DNA from: an uncultured Clostridia bacterium
Lineage (GTDB): Bacteria; Bacillota; Clostridia; Oscillospirales; Acutalibacteraceae
NCBI GenBank assembly: GCA_944380845.1
Contig: CALWIU010000062.1
Location: 1 to 52,268, forward strand
DNA: 52,268 nucleotides
Direction: 5' to 3'
Part shown: piece by piece, positions 20,156 to 28,175 of the stretch
Layout: every line of letters starts with the position of its first letter
Position numbering within the stretch: the first letter of the stretch is position 1
The notes under the pieces: generated by a model
Databases searched by the model: none
The model's input: only the letters and a program-made list of their open reading frames with translations
What the model was told of the DNA's origin: nothing
Position numbers and translations under genes: made by a program

Positions 20156-20970
20156 GCCTGGCTCCCTTCCGCTTCCTGATACAGCATTTCTTTAAAATAC
20201 CGAATGGTATAACGAACGCCCCATTCACCGAGACTGCCCTTCCAAACGCCGGAATGCGGCTCAATGCTGAGCATTCCGTCATACCCCTTGGCATACAGCA
20301 GTCCCATGACCGGCTGCCATTTAATGCAGTCCAGCCCGGCGGGCGGATCATCGATATGGCGCCCGGCAATATTGATTGTCCCCTTGAGGTGGAAATGATA
20401 GATCCGGTCGCCCCAGTGCTCTATTTCTTCCAGATATTTTCCACTGCCGCAGTTGACGCAGTGAGACGGGTCATATTTGATGCCCAGCTGCGGAATCGCG
20501 CCGTGAATCAGTTCCCATTCTTTGGGAGTTCGCACAAAATTATCCCAGTCGCAATTGACGGTTGCGACTTTAACGCCCTTTGTTGCTGCATAAGCGACGG
20601 TTTTTTCCAAAAACGCTTTCGCACACTCGATGTTTACAAGATAGGGCAGCTTGTCAACATAATTGACGCCGGTATTAAAAACCGGCGCGCCCAGCGCGGC
20701 GGCAACATCGATCAGGCGGCAGGTGTTTTCCCACTCCGATTCGATCAGCTTGCCTTCGTCATCAATTTTAAAAGCGCCCCAGCGTCCCAATGCGCCGAGA
20801 GAAACCCCATATTCGCGGTACGCGTCCAAAAGTTCCGGAACAGATTTTTCCAACAGAGAAACATCTCGCCCGACATTATAACAATATTCTACACAGCTGA
20901 GCCCTTTTTCCGCCGTTTTGCGGACATCCTCTACGGTCGGCTCCGCAATGATACCCAGTTTCATCGCCAT
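20152..20970 (-). CDS. Sugar phosphate isomerase/epimerase-like TIM-barrel protein (272 aa), altered metal site
   Basis: Third member of the superfamily in this operon. Seen: Asp167 (KYDPSH), His192/194 (YHFHLKG) and Glu237 (SIEPHS) match metal ligands, but the first glutamate expected in an (I/V)AxEN motif is Val138-Asn139 in VATVNCDW. The motif GRHIDDPPAGLD (203-214) follows the histidines. The loss of one ligand may mean changed metal binding or a structural subunit role. Start chosen at 20970 (MAMKLG) with AAAGGA 9 bases upstream. It follows the oxidoreductase gene by 20 bases. Confidence 0.85.
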   Translation of the reverse strand: MAMKLGIIAEPTVEDVRKTAEKGLSCVEYCYNVGRDVSLLEKSVPELLDAYREYGVSLGALGRWGAFKIDDEGKLIESEWENTCRLIDVAAALGAPVFNTGVNYVDKLPYLVNIECAKAFLEKTVAYAATKGVKVATVNCDWDNFVRTPKEWELIHGAIPQLGIKYDPSHCVNCGSGKYLEEIEHWGDRIYHFHLKGTINIAGRHIDDPPAGLDCIKWQPVMGLLYAKGYDGMLSIEPHSGVWKGSLGEWGVRYTIRYFKEMLYQEAEGSQA

Positions 20971-20990
20971 GGCAAACGATCCTTTCGCGC

Positions 20991-22079
20991 TCAGTCGTCA
21001 AAATAAACCGGTTGACCTGTCTTTGCAGAAGTATAGATGGCCTCTAAAATTCTGGTAACGGTATACGCCTGTTCGGGATAAACGCACTGCTCGCCTTTTC
21101 CCAGGCAGGCGTCGATCCAGATTCTGGCATCTAAGACAGACGGATCGGAATCACTTGCGCCGTCATAAAATGCCACGCCGCCCGCTTCCATATCCGGTTT
21201 GGCAATGACCTGACGACCGTTTTTCACAAAGTTGACGGTTACGCCGTCCAGCGTATCCAGCCCGCCCTTGTCGCCGCAAAGCAGGAACTTTGCCTCATTG
21301 GATTTTGCGATGTTCAGAGCCCAGCTGGATTCCAGCGTAATGACCGCGCCGTTTTGCATGACAATATACCCGAAGGCCGAATCCTCTACCGTAAATTCTT
21401 TCGGATCCCAGTCGCCCCATGCGTTGGCCGTGTTTTTCTGGTCAGCCAACTTGCGGAAGGTATTGCCGACAACCATTTTCGGTTTATAATTATTCATCAT
21501 CCACAGCGTCAGATCCAGCGCGTGTGTGCCGATATCAATGAGCGGTCCGCCGCCCTGTTCATATTCATTCAAAAAGACGCCCCATGTCGGAACGGCGCGT
21601 CTGCGCAGGGCGAAGGCTTTCGCGAAATAGATTTCACCCAATTCGCCGTCCTCGCAAAGCTGCTTTGCATAGCGGTTGCCGGCGCACTGCCGGTTCTGAT
21701 AGCCGATAGACAGCAGCTTGCCCGTGCGTTTTGCCGCATCGCACATGGCTTTTGCTTCTTCGGATGTCTTAGCCATTGGCTTTTCACACATCACATGCTT
21801 ACCCGCTTCCAACGCGTCGATGGTGATAAAGCTGTGAGAACGGTTGGGGGTGCAGACATGAACGACATCAATGCTTTTATCCTGCAAAAGCTCTTTATAA
21901 TCTTCATAAACAGCAGCATCCGGCGTCCCGTATTCCTCTTTTGCCTTTTCGGCGCGCTCCGGAATAATATCGCAAAACGCAACCATTTCCACTTCCGGGA
22001 TCTTTTTCAGCGAAGGCATATGCTTACCGTTTGCAATTCCGCCGCAACCGATGATGCCGATTTTCAACTTCTTTTCCAT
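20991..22079 (-). CDS. Gfo/Idh/MocA family NAD(P)-dependent oxidoreductase
   Basis: Two-domain sugar dehydrogenase: N-terminal Rossmann fold with GIIGCGGIANGKHMPSL (8-24) and a C-terminal alpha/beta domain. The catalytic EKP motif is at 99-101 (CEKPMAKT), and the substrate-binding GGPLIDIGTHALDL segment is present. 362 residues, family length. AGGAGGT precedes the ATG by 9 bases. First gene of a four-gene operon with three TIM-barrel isomerase-like proteins. Members of this family oxidise sugars at C1, C2 or C3; with the downstream genes, C3 oxidation of a glycoside is the most economical guess (inference). Confidence 0.9.
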   Translation of the reverse strand: MEKKLKIGIIGCGGIANGKHMPSLKKIPEVEMVAFCDIIPERAEKAKEEYGTPDAAVYEDYKELLQDKSIDVVHVCTPNRSHSFITIDALEAGKHVMCEKPMAKTSEEAKAMCDAAKRTGKLLSIGYQNRQCAGNRYAKQLCEDGELGEIYFAKAFALRRRAVPTWGVFLNEYEQGGGPLIDIGTHALDLTLWMMNNYKPKMVVGNTFRKLADQKNTANAWGDWDPKEFTVEDSAFGYIVMQNGAVITLESSWALNIAKSNEAKFLLCGDKGGLDTLDGVTVNFVKNGRQVIAKPDMEAGGVAFYDGASDSDPSVLDARIWIDACLGKGEQCVYPEQAYTVTRILEAIYTSAKTGQPVYFDD

Positions 22080-22114
22080 AAAATAGAATACCTCCTGTTG
22101 ACCTCATTACAGAG

Positions 22115-22136
22115 GAAATGATTTCCCTATCATTTC
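22115..22136. promoter_or_regulatory. Operator-like palindrome downstream of the oxidoreductase promoter
   Basis: Perfect inverted repeat GAAATGAT-N6-ATCATTTC, directly beside the -10 box and covering the predicted transcription start. Its AATGAT/ATCATT half-sites recur in the palindrome at the GPH symporter promoter (23889-23911), although the half-site spacing differs (6 versus 11 bases). A shared regulator is plausible; no regulator gene is in the neighbourhood. Confidence 0.5.
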
Positions 22137-22137
22137 A

Positions 22138-22165
22138 ATTATACGATACCCCCAACGGATTGCAA
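22138..22165 (-). promoter_or_regulatory. Promoter of the oxidoreductase-isomerase operon
   Basis: TTGCAA (22160-22165), 16-bp spacer, consensus TATAAT (22138-22143) on the minus strand, about 60 bases upstream of the oxidoreductase start. Confidence 0.65.
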
Positions 22166-22175
22166 GATAAATATC

Positions 22176-22209
22176 AAAAAACAAGAGCCGAAAAATGGCT
22201 CTTGTTTTT
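22176..22209. terminator. Terminator of the GPH symporter gene
   Basis: Stem AAAAACAAGAGCC/GGCTCTTGTTTTT around a 7-base loop, with A and T tracts that make it active on either strand. It separates the symporter gene from the oxidoreductase operon, so the two are separate transcripts. Confidence 0.8.
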
Positions 22210-22275
22210 GTGCATGTTGTATAAATTTTATTTATTCATCTGCTTTTTTCTAAAAAATCGGCAGATATCCCGTTT

Positions 22276-23868
22276 TTACAGCTCCTGTTTCTTTTCGCCG
22301 ACAGCCATTTGCTCTTTGGCAAGCTCCGCCATGTCTTCCGCATTGCCGCTGGTGGCAATTTTAGACAGCTTGGCGCGGCGTTCCAAAAGTTCACTGTACA
22401 TTCGCTCTTTTTTCTCGCCGTCCAGATCGTAGAACAGCATCGGGATACAGGAAATAACCGTCGTCACCATGGGGATGGCAGAATACATCGCAAAAATGTA
22501 AAATTGGGTTTTGTCGCTTTGCTTTTGCCCCTGGACATAAAGGGTCTGATCGTACCCGATCAATTCCTTGATCTTTAATGTAATGGCGCTGGTAAAAATG
22601 GAGGCAAGTTTGGTCGCAAGCCCTTTCGCCACACCGGTCATCGCCTCGGTACGATAACCGTTTTTCCACTCGCAGTAATCCATGGCCTCGTTGTTCATTT
22701 CGGTCGGAATCACCTTGCGCACACCGTAGAACAGCATAAAGACCATTTCCCAAATCGTCAAAGCAATCCCCATGGGGATAACCCGTTTATAGATTCCGTT
22801 ATGCACGCCGCCGATGCAGCCGAACAGGAATACCAGGAAAAGCACAACATCGCCGATGTGCTTGCCGGCAATATACAGGAATCGGGAAGAATACTTGCGT
22901 CTGAACCACGGCACGATCAGATAAGATACCGGGTGGATGATGGAACCGGGGATACCGGTGATCATACCCAAAGACGCAAAGTTCAAAACATCGATAAAGT
23001 AGTCCGACTTACTGCCGCCCAGACTGAAGCTGCCGAGAATATTCTCCAGCGTCATCAAAAGGATCGGCTTATTCGTCACGATGGATTTAATGCCCTGTTT
23101 AATGCTGGGACGCTCTACGGACTGCATGACGCGTTCGCGGGCGATGGTATTAAACCATAACGAGGCGCCGCCGCTGACAATAGAGGTAAGCACACCCATG
23201 CCGACAAAAATTGTCAGATACATATCGTTAATGGTTTTGCCTGCGCCGGGCTTCAGGATATTATTACCCACCAGATCAATAATTATGGTCATAATCTGTT
23301 CCGGCAGACGCTCGCCCAAAAAGCCAGAGAAAAAGTTTGCCAATGTGATCAGCCGCGTTCGATCCACCGGGTGCGGGGTAATGGTTGCAATCAATCCGGT
23401 TTGCGCAATGGTCTGGAAAGTGCCGATCCCTTCGCGCACCAGCCCCAAAAACATATACGCCAAAAATTTCGGAATGCTCCCGGGGAGGGAGTTCGGGAAA
23501 AACAGCGGCAGCAGCCAGTAAATACAGGTTAAAATGGTACCGGGACCGGCAAGCAGCACCAGATAGGGCTTGAACTTGCCCCAGCGCGTGCGGGTTTTAT
23601 CCACAATCGCGCCGGTAAACACATCGTTCACCACATCCCAGATTCCGTTAATAATTGTAAAAATCTGCTGCAAGTTAAAATCGATCTGCAAAATATTGGT
23701 CACGAAACGCGCGTTATATGCGTTGATGTTGAAGGACTGTGCCATATCCCAAATGACATAGCCGACGGTTTCCTTCCGACCGACATACCGCCGGTTTTCC
23801 GCGACATAACTATGACCGTCCGCATCGGCCACCCGTACTTCGGTGCTCGCGTGTTCCTGATCCGCCAT
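22276..23868 (-). CDS. GPH-family (MFS_2) glycoside:cation symporter
   Basis: Membrane transporter of the glycoside-pentoside-hexuronide:cation symporter family, about 12 predicted helices. 530 residues from ATG 23868, which has AGGAGG 8 bases upstream; the in-frame ATG at 23874 is only 2 bases from that site. Seen: the loop VDKTRTRWGKFKPYL typical of the family (D-x-T-x-[TS]-x-x-G-x-x-[RK]-P). An extended N-terminus and a charged cytoplasmic C-terminal tail (about 60 residues, GEKKERMYSELLERRAKLS) are present. Own promoter with operator-like palindrome. Probably imports the glycoside used by the neighbouring operon (inference). Confidence 0.9.
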   Translation of the reverse strand: MADQEHASTEVRVADADGHSYVAENRRYVGRKETVGYVIWDMAQSFNINAYNARFVTNILQIDFNLQQIFTIINGIWDVVNDVFTGAIVDKTRTRWGKFKPYLVLLAGPGTILTCIYWLLPLFFPNSLPGSIPKFLAYMFLGLVREGIGTFQTIAQTGLIATITPHPVDRTRLITLANFFSGFLGERLPEQIMTIIIDLVGNNILKPGAGKTINDMYLTIFVGMGVLTSIVSGGASLWFNTIARERVMQSVERPSIKQGIKSIVTNKPILLMTLENILGSFSLGGSKSDYFIDVLNFASLGMITGIPGSIIHPVSYLIVPWFRRKYSSRFLYIAGKHIGDVVLFLVFLFGCIGGVHNGIYKRVIPMGIALTIWEMVFMLFYGVRKVIPTEMNNEAMDYCEWKNGYRTEAMTGVAKGLATKLASIFTSAITLKIKELIGYDQTLYVQGQKQSDKTQFYIFAMYSAIPMVTTVISCIPMLFYDLDGEKKERMYSELLERRAKLSKIATSGNAEDMAELAKEQMAVGEKKQEL

Positions 23869-23888
23869 CGCCATCGCCTCCTCAAGGT

Positions 23889-23911
23889 AATGATAAAATT
23901 ATTTTATCATT
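23889..23911. promoter_or_regulatory. Operator-like palindrome over the symporter promoter
   Basis: Perfect inverted repeat with 10-bp arms AATGATAAAA / TTTTATCATT around TTA. It covers the -10 box of the GPH symporter promoter and ends 20 bases before the start codon, a standard position for a repressor site. The outer half-sites match those at 22115-22136. Confidence 0.55.
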
Positions 23912-23929
23912 TATCCATACATTTTTCAA
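23901..23929 (-). promoter_or_regulatory. Promoter of the GPH symporter gene
   Basis: TTGAAA (23924-23929), 17-bp spacer, TAAAAT (23901-23906), overlapped by the palindrome at 23889-23911. Divergent from the azlC promoter at 24007. Confidence 0.7.
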
Positions 23930-24006
23930 GTATTTTTCTGAAGAATTGTATGGTATTTTTGCAATCTTTTGCGATCATCTTTTCGTCTCCGGCAGAAAAA
24001 TTTCCC

Positions 24007-24035
24007 TTGACGGGAAAATCGAAAAGCGTTACAAT
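24007..24035 (+). promoter_or_regulatory. Promoter of azlCD
   Basis: TTGACG (24007-24012), 17-bp spacer, TACAAT (24030-24035). The imperfect repeat TGTTTT-GTC-AAAACA follows at 24041-24055 near the predicted transcription start and could be an operator. Confidence 0.7.
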
Positions 24036-24071
24036 AACACTGTTTTGTCAAAACAAAGGATGATGAAAAAA

Positions 24072-24794
24072 ATGATCGGGACGCATAAGCAAAACTTTCT
24101 GCGCGGCGCGAAAGACGGGATCCCCATTTTTCTGGGCTATTTTGCTGTTGCTCTGACCCTTGGCATCGCGGCAAAAGCCGCCGGGGTCACGCCCCTGCAA
24201 GCCATGCTGGCAAGCCTGACCAACAATACCTCCGCCGGTGAATTCATCGGCTTTACGCTGATTGCCGAAGGCGGCAGTTACCTGGAAATGATTTTAATGG
24301 AACTGATTGCCAACGCAAGGTATCTGCTGATGTCCTGTGCCCTCAGTCAGAAAATGGATCCGACCGTCCCCACCTGGCAGCGTTTGCTGATGGGGCACGG
24401 CGTAACCGATGAAATTTTCAGCATTTCCGTCAGCGTACCCGGCAAACTGGATCCGTTTTACACCTACGGCGCCATTGCCGTCGCCGTCCCCGGCTGGACC
24501 GGCGGCACCTTTTTGGGGGTAATTTTAGGGAATGTCCTGCCGACCTCTCTGGTCAGCGCCTTAAGCGTCGGGCTGTTCGGAATGTTTATTGCCGCATTTA
24601 TCCCCGCTGCCAAAAAAGACAAGGTCGTAGCAGGAACTGTCGCGGCAAGTTTTTTGTTTAGTTACCTGATGAACCGTCTGCCGGTTTTTGATTTTCTTTC
24701 CTCCGGCATGAAAACGGTCATTCTGACGGTGGTAATTGCTGCCGCGGCGGCGATTCTGTTTCCGAGAAAGGAGGAAACAGAGAATGTCGCATAA
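24072..24794 (+). CDS. azlC: AzlC-family branched-chain amino acid exporter subunit
   Basis: Large membrane subunit of the AzlCD exporter, which in Bacillus gives resistance to 4-azaleucine and exports branched-chain amino acids. About 240 residues with several hydrophobic segments. Seen: the family start FLRGAKDGIPIFLGYFAVALTLGI is recognisable in its first 30 residues, as are TNNTSAGEF and ANARYLLMS. Start codon uncertain: ATG 24072 has AAAGGA 11 bases upstream, while ATGs at 24060 and 24063 sit on that site. It overlaps azlD by 11 bases. Confidence 0.9.
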   Translation: MIGTHKQNFLRGAKDGIPIFLGYFAVALTLGIAAKAAGVTPLQAMLASLTNNTSAGEFIGFTLIAEGGSYLEMILMELIANARYLLMSCALSQKMDPTVPTWQRLLMGHGVTDEIFSISVSVPGKLDPFYTYGAIAVAVPGWTGGTFLGVILGNVLPTSLVSALSVGLFGMFIAAFIPAAKKDKVVAGTVAASFLFSYLMNRLPVFDFLSSGMKTVILTVVIAAAAAILFPRKEETENVA

Positions 24795-25098
24795 TATCTA
24801 TATCTACATCGCTTTGATGGCCATCACCACCTATCTGATCCGCATTCTGCCCCTGACATTGATCCGCCGTGAGATCAAAAACCGCTTTATCCGGTCCTTT
24901 CTCTACTATGTGCCCTATGTCACGCTGGCCGTGATGACATTCCCTGCCATTTTGGACGCCACCCAGGAACCGCTGGCAGCAGCGCTGGCGCTTTGCGTCT
25001 GCATTGTGCTGGCCTATTTCGGAAAAAGCCTGTTTCTGGTTTCGGTGTTGGGATGCGTAACGGTCTTTATCACCGAATGGATCATGCACCACGGCTAA
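24784..25098 (+). CDS. azlD: AzlD-family branched-chain amino acid exporter subunit
   Basis: Small membrane partner of AzlC, 104 residues with three to four hydrophobic helices. Seen: the N-terminal TTYLIRILPLTLIRREIKNR segment is typical of AzlD. AAAGGAGG lies 9 bases upstream of ATG 24784, inside the end of azlC, so the two are translated together. Confidence 0.9.
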   Translation: MSHNIYIYIALMAITTYLIRILPLTLIRREIKNRFIRSFLYYVPYVTLAVMTFPAILDATQEPLAAALALCVCIVLAYFGKSLFLVSVLGCVTVFITEWIMHHG

Positions 25099-25177
25099 GC
25101 CCAAAAGCCACAGCCGCTCCTGCATACAGAATGGCTGCGATGGCTGACGCCCACCGGAAAGAAAAACACAAAGCACG

Positions 25178-25221
25178 CCGCAAAGAAAGCAAATCAACTT
25201 GCTTTGCGGGCGGGCTTTTTT
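25178..25221 (+). terminator. Probable terminator of azlCD
   Basis: CCGCAAAG (25178-25185) can pair with CTTTGCGG (25202-25209), and AAAGCAA with TTGCTTT, followed by GGGCTTTTTT. The stem is imperfect but the T tract is clear. Confidence 0.55.
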
Positions 25222-25238
25222 CATTCGCAAGATAAAAC

Positions 25239-25272
25239 AGGGGCTGTTGCCTTTTCTTCGGCAACAGCCCCT
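25239..25272. terminator. Terminator of the dockerin protein gene
   Basis: Perfect 13-bp stem AGGGGCTGTTGCC/GGCAACAGCCCCT (25239-25251 with 25260-25272), followed on the minus strand by GTTTTATC. It lies 16 bases after the minus-strand stop codon. Confidence 0.75.
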
Positions 25273-25288
25273 GCGTTCCTTTTATTGT

Positions 25289-27085
25289 TTATTGGTCTTC
25301 CAGCGGGAAGTAATCCAGCAGATCGACCGCATAACGCAGGATGTAACGCGCGTCGGTAGAATTGATGATACCGTTGCCGTCCACATCCGCATTCACAGCG
25401 GAAGCGCCGCTTAAGGTGACCAGTTTAACCGCTGCACGAAGCGCAAGACGCGCATCGCTGGTGGTTACTTTTCCGTCCAGATCCACATCGCCCAAAAGGT
25501 TGTAATCAGGCGCTTTCAGGAAACGGTCGTTAAAGCGGTCATATTCGATGAACTGCGGATAATACCCGTTGTCACGGACCGTGCGCTGTTCATCGGAGAA
25601 AATCAACCACGATACAAAGTAATAGGAATCCTGGCTGTAGGAATGCAGATAATCGTTTTTCAGACCTTTGATAAACCAGGTGTTTTCCGGCAAAGCACAG
25701 GTAGAAGCGTCAACACCGATTTTATAGGTATCGCTGATCTGCCAGTCGGTGTGGTTATGACCATCGTCAATCGCCTGCTCGGGAAGGGGCTTGCCGACCC
25801 AGACATCGTTCAGGTAAGCGCAGGTGGCGCCGAAGCTCGAATACTTCGCGTCAACGATACCATCCGAAGTCTCGGAAGATCCCTTGTTGGAATCCAGACC
25901 ATCATAAAGGGGCAGTGCCTGAAGATTATAACCGGAAACAACAGCGACCTTGACGCCGGCCTTCTGCGCATTTTGCAAAGTGGCGCCGGCAGTGCGCTGA
26001 ACCTCATGATACGCATCAATCTTGTTTTCCAGCGTACCGTTCATGTGCAGCTCGTTGCCTTCGCTGTCGGTATACATCATTTCCTTGGCGCGATCGAAGG
26101 TTTCATCATCCTCCGTCCAGGGGATCAACGCCCACAGACCGGCGTTGTAGCAAAGGATCGGACGGGCATACTGATCGTACAGACGATCCAGTTCATGGAT
26201 CAGGTATGCGTCAATCGTCGCACAGGCATGATACAGTTCCCATTCTTTGTTCAGAATATAGTTGGTCAGCCAGAATGCAAATGCCACCGGCACATTGTCG
26301 GGCTGGTCGTTGATCCAGCGAACCACGCCGTTGGGATCCACATCGATCTCGCCGGTATACAGCGCGCCGATGGTGGACATACCCTGGGCAGTGGAATTGA
26401 TCAGCACATAATTATCGATGGAAGAAAAGTTGCGCGGCTCCTGGTATTTTTTCAGGTAAGCGGAAGCAACATTTGCGCCCATGCCTTCGGCAAGGATGTT
26501 GACCTTGTCTTCGTTTGTTTCAGGAAGAACAGTCTCCTCGATAAACTCGTCCAGCTCCGCGGCAAGATCCATCGGGGACAGGCGCCAGTCATAGGAGAAC
26601 ACATACACCCGGTCATACCCGGCTTCTGCGGCGCAGATCTTACCCAGCTCACCGGCAACGGAATCGATCATTTCCGTATTTTTCTGATAGTAAGCCATGG
26701 AATGGATCATCTTTTTGACGCCGACATTGGATTTCGGCGTGCCGTCGTTGTTGCACGGGATATACTTGAAAAAGCTTTCGACCTTCGGCCCAATATAGCT
26801 GGTCACTTCATCATAGTACCCTTCGCCCATCATGGTATAAAGAGAAATGATCTCCGCCAAAGTGACAAAATCATTTGTTTCCGGCGGGAATACCTTTTCG
26901 GCACGGGTGGATTCAGGATTGATATAAAGGGCGTTGTTCTGCCAACCGTTGATGACCACAACCGGATTGGCTCCGTTCGCCGTAATCAGTGTCGGCGCGG
27001 AGGCGGCAGCCGCCGATAAGGGAAATATCATAAGCATTGACAAACAGAGGACAATGCAAATGACCTTTTTAAGGGTACTTTTCAT
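25289..27085 (-). CDS. Secreted LCAT-like alpha/beta hydrolase-fold protein with C-terminal dockerin
   Basis: 598 residues. Signal peptide 1 to about 28 (basic start, hydrophobic core, AAAASA). The body follows the lecithin:cholesterol acyltransferase-like fold: PVVVINGW, VFSYDWRLSP, the nucleophile-elbow region NILAEGMGANVAS, NAGLWALIPW and DGIVDAKYS with the candidate acid. The elbow reads AEGMGA where active members have GHSMGG, so the catalytic serine is Gly201 (codon GGC at 26483-26485). A type I dockerin ends the protein (about 534-590), with repeats DVDLDGKVTTSDA and DVDGNGIINSTDA. It should bind a cohesin on the cell surface or in a complex; no cohesin gene is in the window. Strong promoter and GGAGG site; single gene. 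Confidence 0.8.
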   Translation of the reverse strand: MKSTLKKVICIVLCLSMLMIFPLSAAAASAPTLITANGANPVVVINGWQNNALYINPESTRAEKVFPPETNDFVTLAEIISLYTMMGEGYYDEVTSYIGPKVESFFKYIPCNNDGTPKSNVGVKKMIHSMAYYQKNTEMIDSVAGELGKICAAEAGYDRVYVFSYDWRLSPMDLAAELDEFIEETVLPETNEDKVNILAEGMGANVASAYLKKYQEPRNFSSIDNYVLINSTAQGMSTIGALYTGEIDVDPNGVVRWINDQPDNVPVAFAFWLTNYILNKEWELYHACATIDAYLIHELDRLYDQYARPILCYNAGLWALIPWTEDDETFDRAKEMMYTDSEGNELHMNGTLENKIDAYHEVQRTAGATLQNAQKAGVKVAVVSGYNLQALPLYDGLDSNKGSSETSDGIVDAKYSSFGATCAYLNDVWVGKPLPEQAIDDGHNHTDWQISDTYKIGVDASTCALPENTWFIKGLKNDYLHSYSQDSYYFVSWLIFSDEQRTVRDNGYYPQFIEYDRFNDRFLKAPDYNLLGDVDLDGKVTTSDARLALRAAVKLVTLSGASAVNADVDGNGIINSTDARYILRYAVDLLDYFPLEDQ

Positions 27086-27118
27086 GGAAAATCCTCCTTA
27101 TGAAATACATCCGGTATC

Positions 27119-27147
27119 ATTATACAATACCCCATTTCATTTTTCAA
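27119..27147 (-). promoter_or_regulatory. Promoter of the dockerin protein gene
   Basis: TTGAAA (27142-27147), 17-bp spacer, consensus TATAAT (27119-27124), about 33 bases upstream of the start codon. Divergent from the DUF554 promoter. Confidence 0.75.
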
Positions 27148-27186
27148 CTGTTTTATGAGGGAAAGGTAAAAATTTTCATAAATCCT

Positions 27187-27215
27187 TTGCGCTTTTGGCT
27201 GTAGTATGGTATATT
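27187..27215 (+). promoter_or_regulatory. Promoter of the DUF554 gene
   Basis: TTGCGC (27187-27192), 17-bp spacer, TATATT (27210-27215), 40 bases upstream of the start codon. The -35 is weak. Confidence 0.45.
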
Positions 27216-27255
27216 TTACTATAGTTGGCGATTTTATTTTTCTGGAGATGGAAAT

Positions 27256-27942
27256 ATGATTGGCGTTTTGGTCAATACTCTGACGGTTCTTCTCGGCTCC
27301 GGTGTCGGCCTGCTTTTAAAAAAAGGCATTCCTGAACGAGTCGCAAATACCTTGATGAAGGGCGTCGGGCTGTGTACGGTCTGCATCGGCTTTGCGGGCG
27401 TTATCAAGGGAGAGAACACCCTTGTCATGATTTTGTCGGTTGCCGTCGGCGGGCTGCTGGGGTGTCTTTTGCACATCGACGACGGACTGAACCGTTTTTC
27501 CGTCTTTTTAGAAAAAAAGGCGCAGAAACTCAGCAAAAAAGGCGAACTTTCACTGGCGCGCGGCTTTATCAGCGGCAGTCTTTTATTTTGCGTGGGTGCA
27601 ATGACCGTGGTCGGCTCGCTGAACGCGGGTCTGACCGATGACAACGAAATGCTTTACACAAAATCCATTCTGGATCTGATTTCATCCTGTGTGCTGTCGG
27701 CAACTCTCGGCGTTGGGGTCATGCTGTCTGCGGTATTTGTGCTTGTCTTTCAGGGCGCGATCGCACTGGCTGCCTCCTTTGCCGCCCCGTATCTTTCCGC
27801 TTCCGTCATTGCCGAAATGACCTGTGCCGGCTCGGTTCTCATTGTCGGGCTCGGCCTGAATCTGCTGGATCTGACAAAAATCAAGGTCGCCGATTACCTT
27901 CCCGCCATCTTTCTGCCGATACTGTTTTGCCTGTTTTTATAA
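27256..27942 (+). CDS. DUF554 family membrane protein
   Basis: 228-residue integral membrane protein with six to seven hydrophobic segments, of the YdfK/YqgA (DUF554) family, whose transport role is not established. Seen: GVLVNTLTVLLGSGVGLLL at the start, the FISGSLLFCVGAMTVVGSL motif and GLGLNLLDLTKIKVADYLPA near the end. GGAGATGG precedes the ATG. No clear strong terminator follows. It stands alone between the dockerin gene and the HD hydrolase. Confidence 0.9.
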   Translation: MIGVLVNTLTVLLGSGVGLLLKKGIPERVANTLMKGVGLCTVCIGFAGVIKGENTLVMILSVAVGGLLGCLLHIDDGLNRFSVFLEKKAQKLSKKGELSLARGFISGSLLFCVGAMTVVGSLNAGLTDDNEMLYTKSILDLISSCVLSATLGVGVMLSAVFVLVFQGAIALAASFAAPYLSASVIAEMTCAGSVLIVGLGLNLLDLTKIKVADYLPAIFLPILFCLFL

Positions 27943-27981
27943 AACCGCTTCTTCTTTCACGGATTTTTCAAAAAGAAAGCA

Positions 27982-28010
27982 TTGCATTCTGCCCGGCTTT
28001 CCTGTATAAT
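27982..28010 (+). promoter_or_regulatory. Promoter of the HD hydrolase gene
   Basis: TTGCAT (27982-27987), 17-bp spacer, consensus TATAAT (28005-28010). The leader of about 160 nt up to the start codon contains no structure I recognise. Confidence 0.65.
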
Positions 28011-28175
28011 AGCCATACAAGAAACGATTGATTGCAGGTTTTTTTATCAGTCTTGCACAACGCGGATCGATATGTTCCTTGCTTTTCGGCAAGACAGACG
28101 CCGCAGGCTGCCTCAGCCCCTTTGCTTCGGCGCAGCACCCCGATCCGAAACACCAACGCAGAAAGGATGAGCGTT

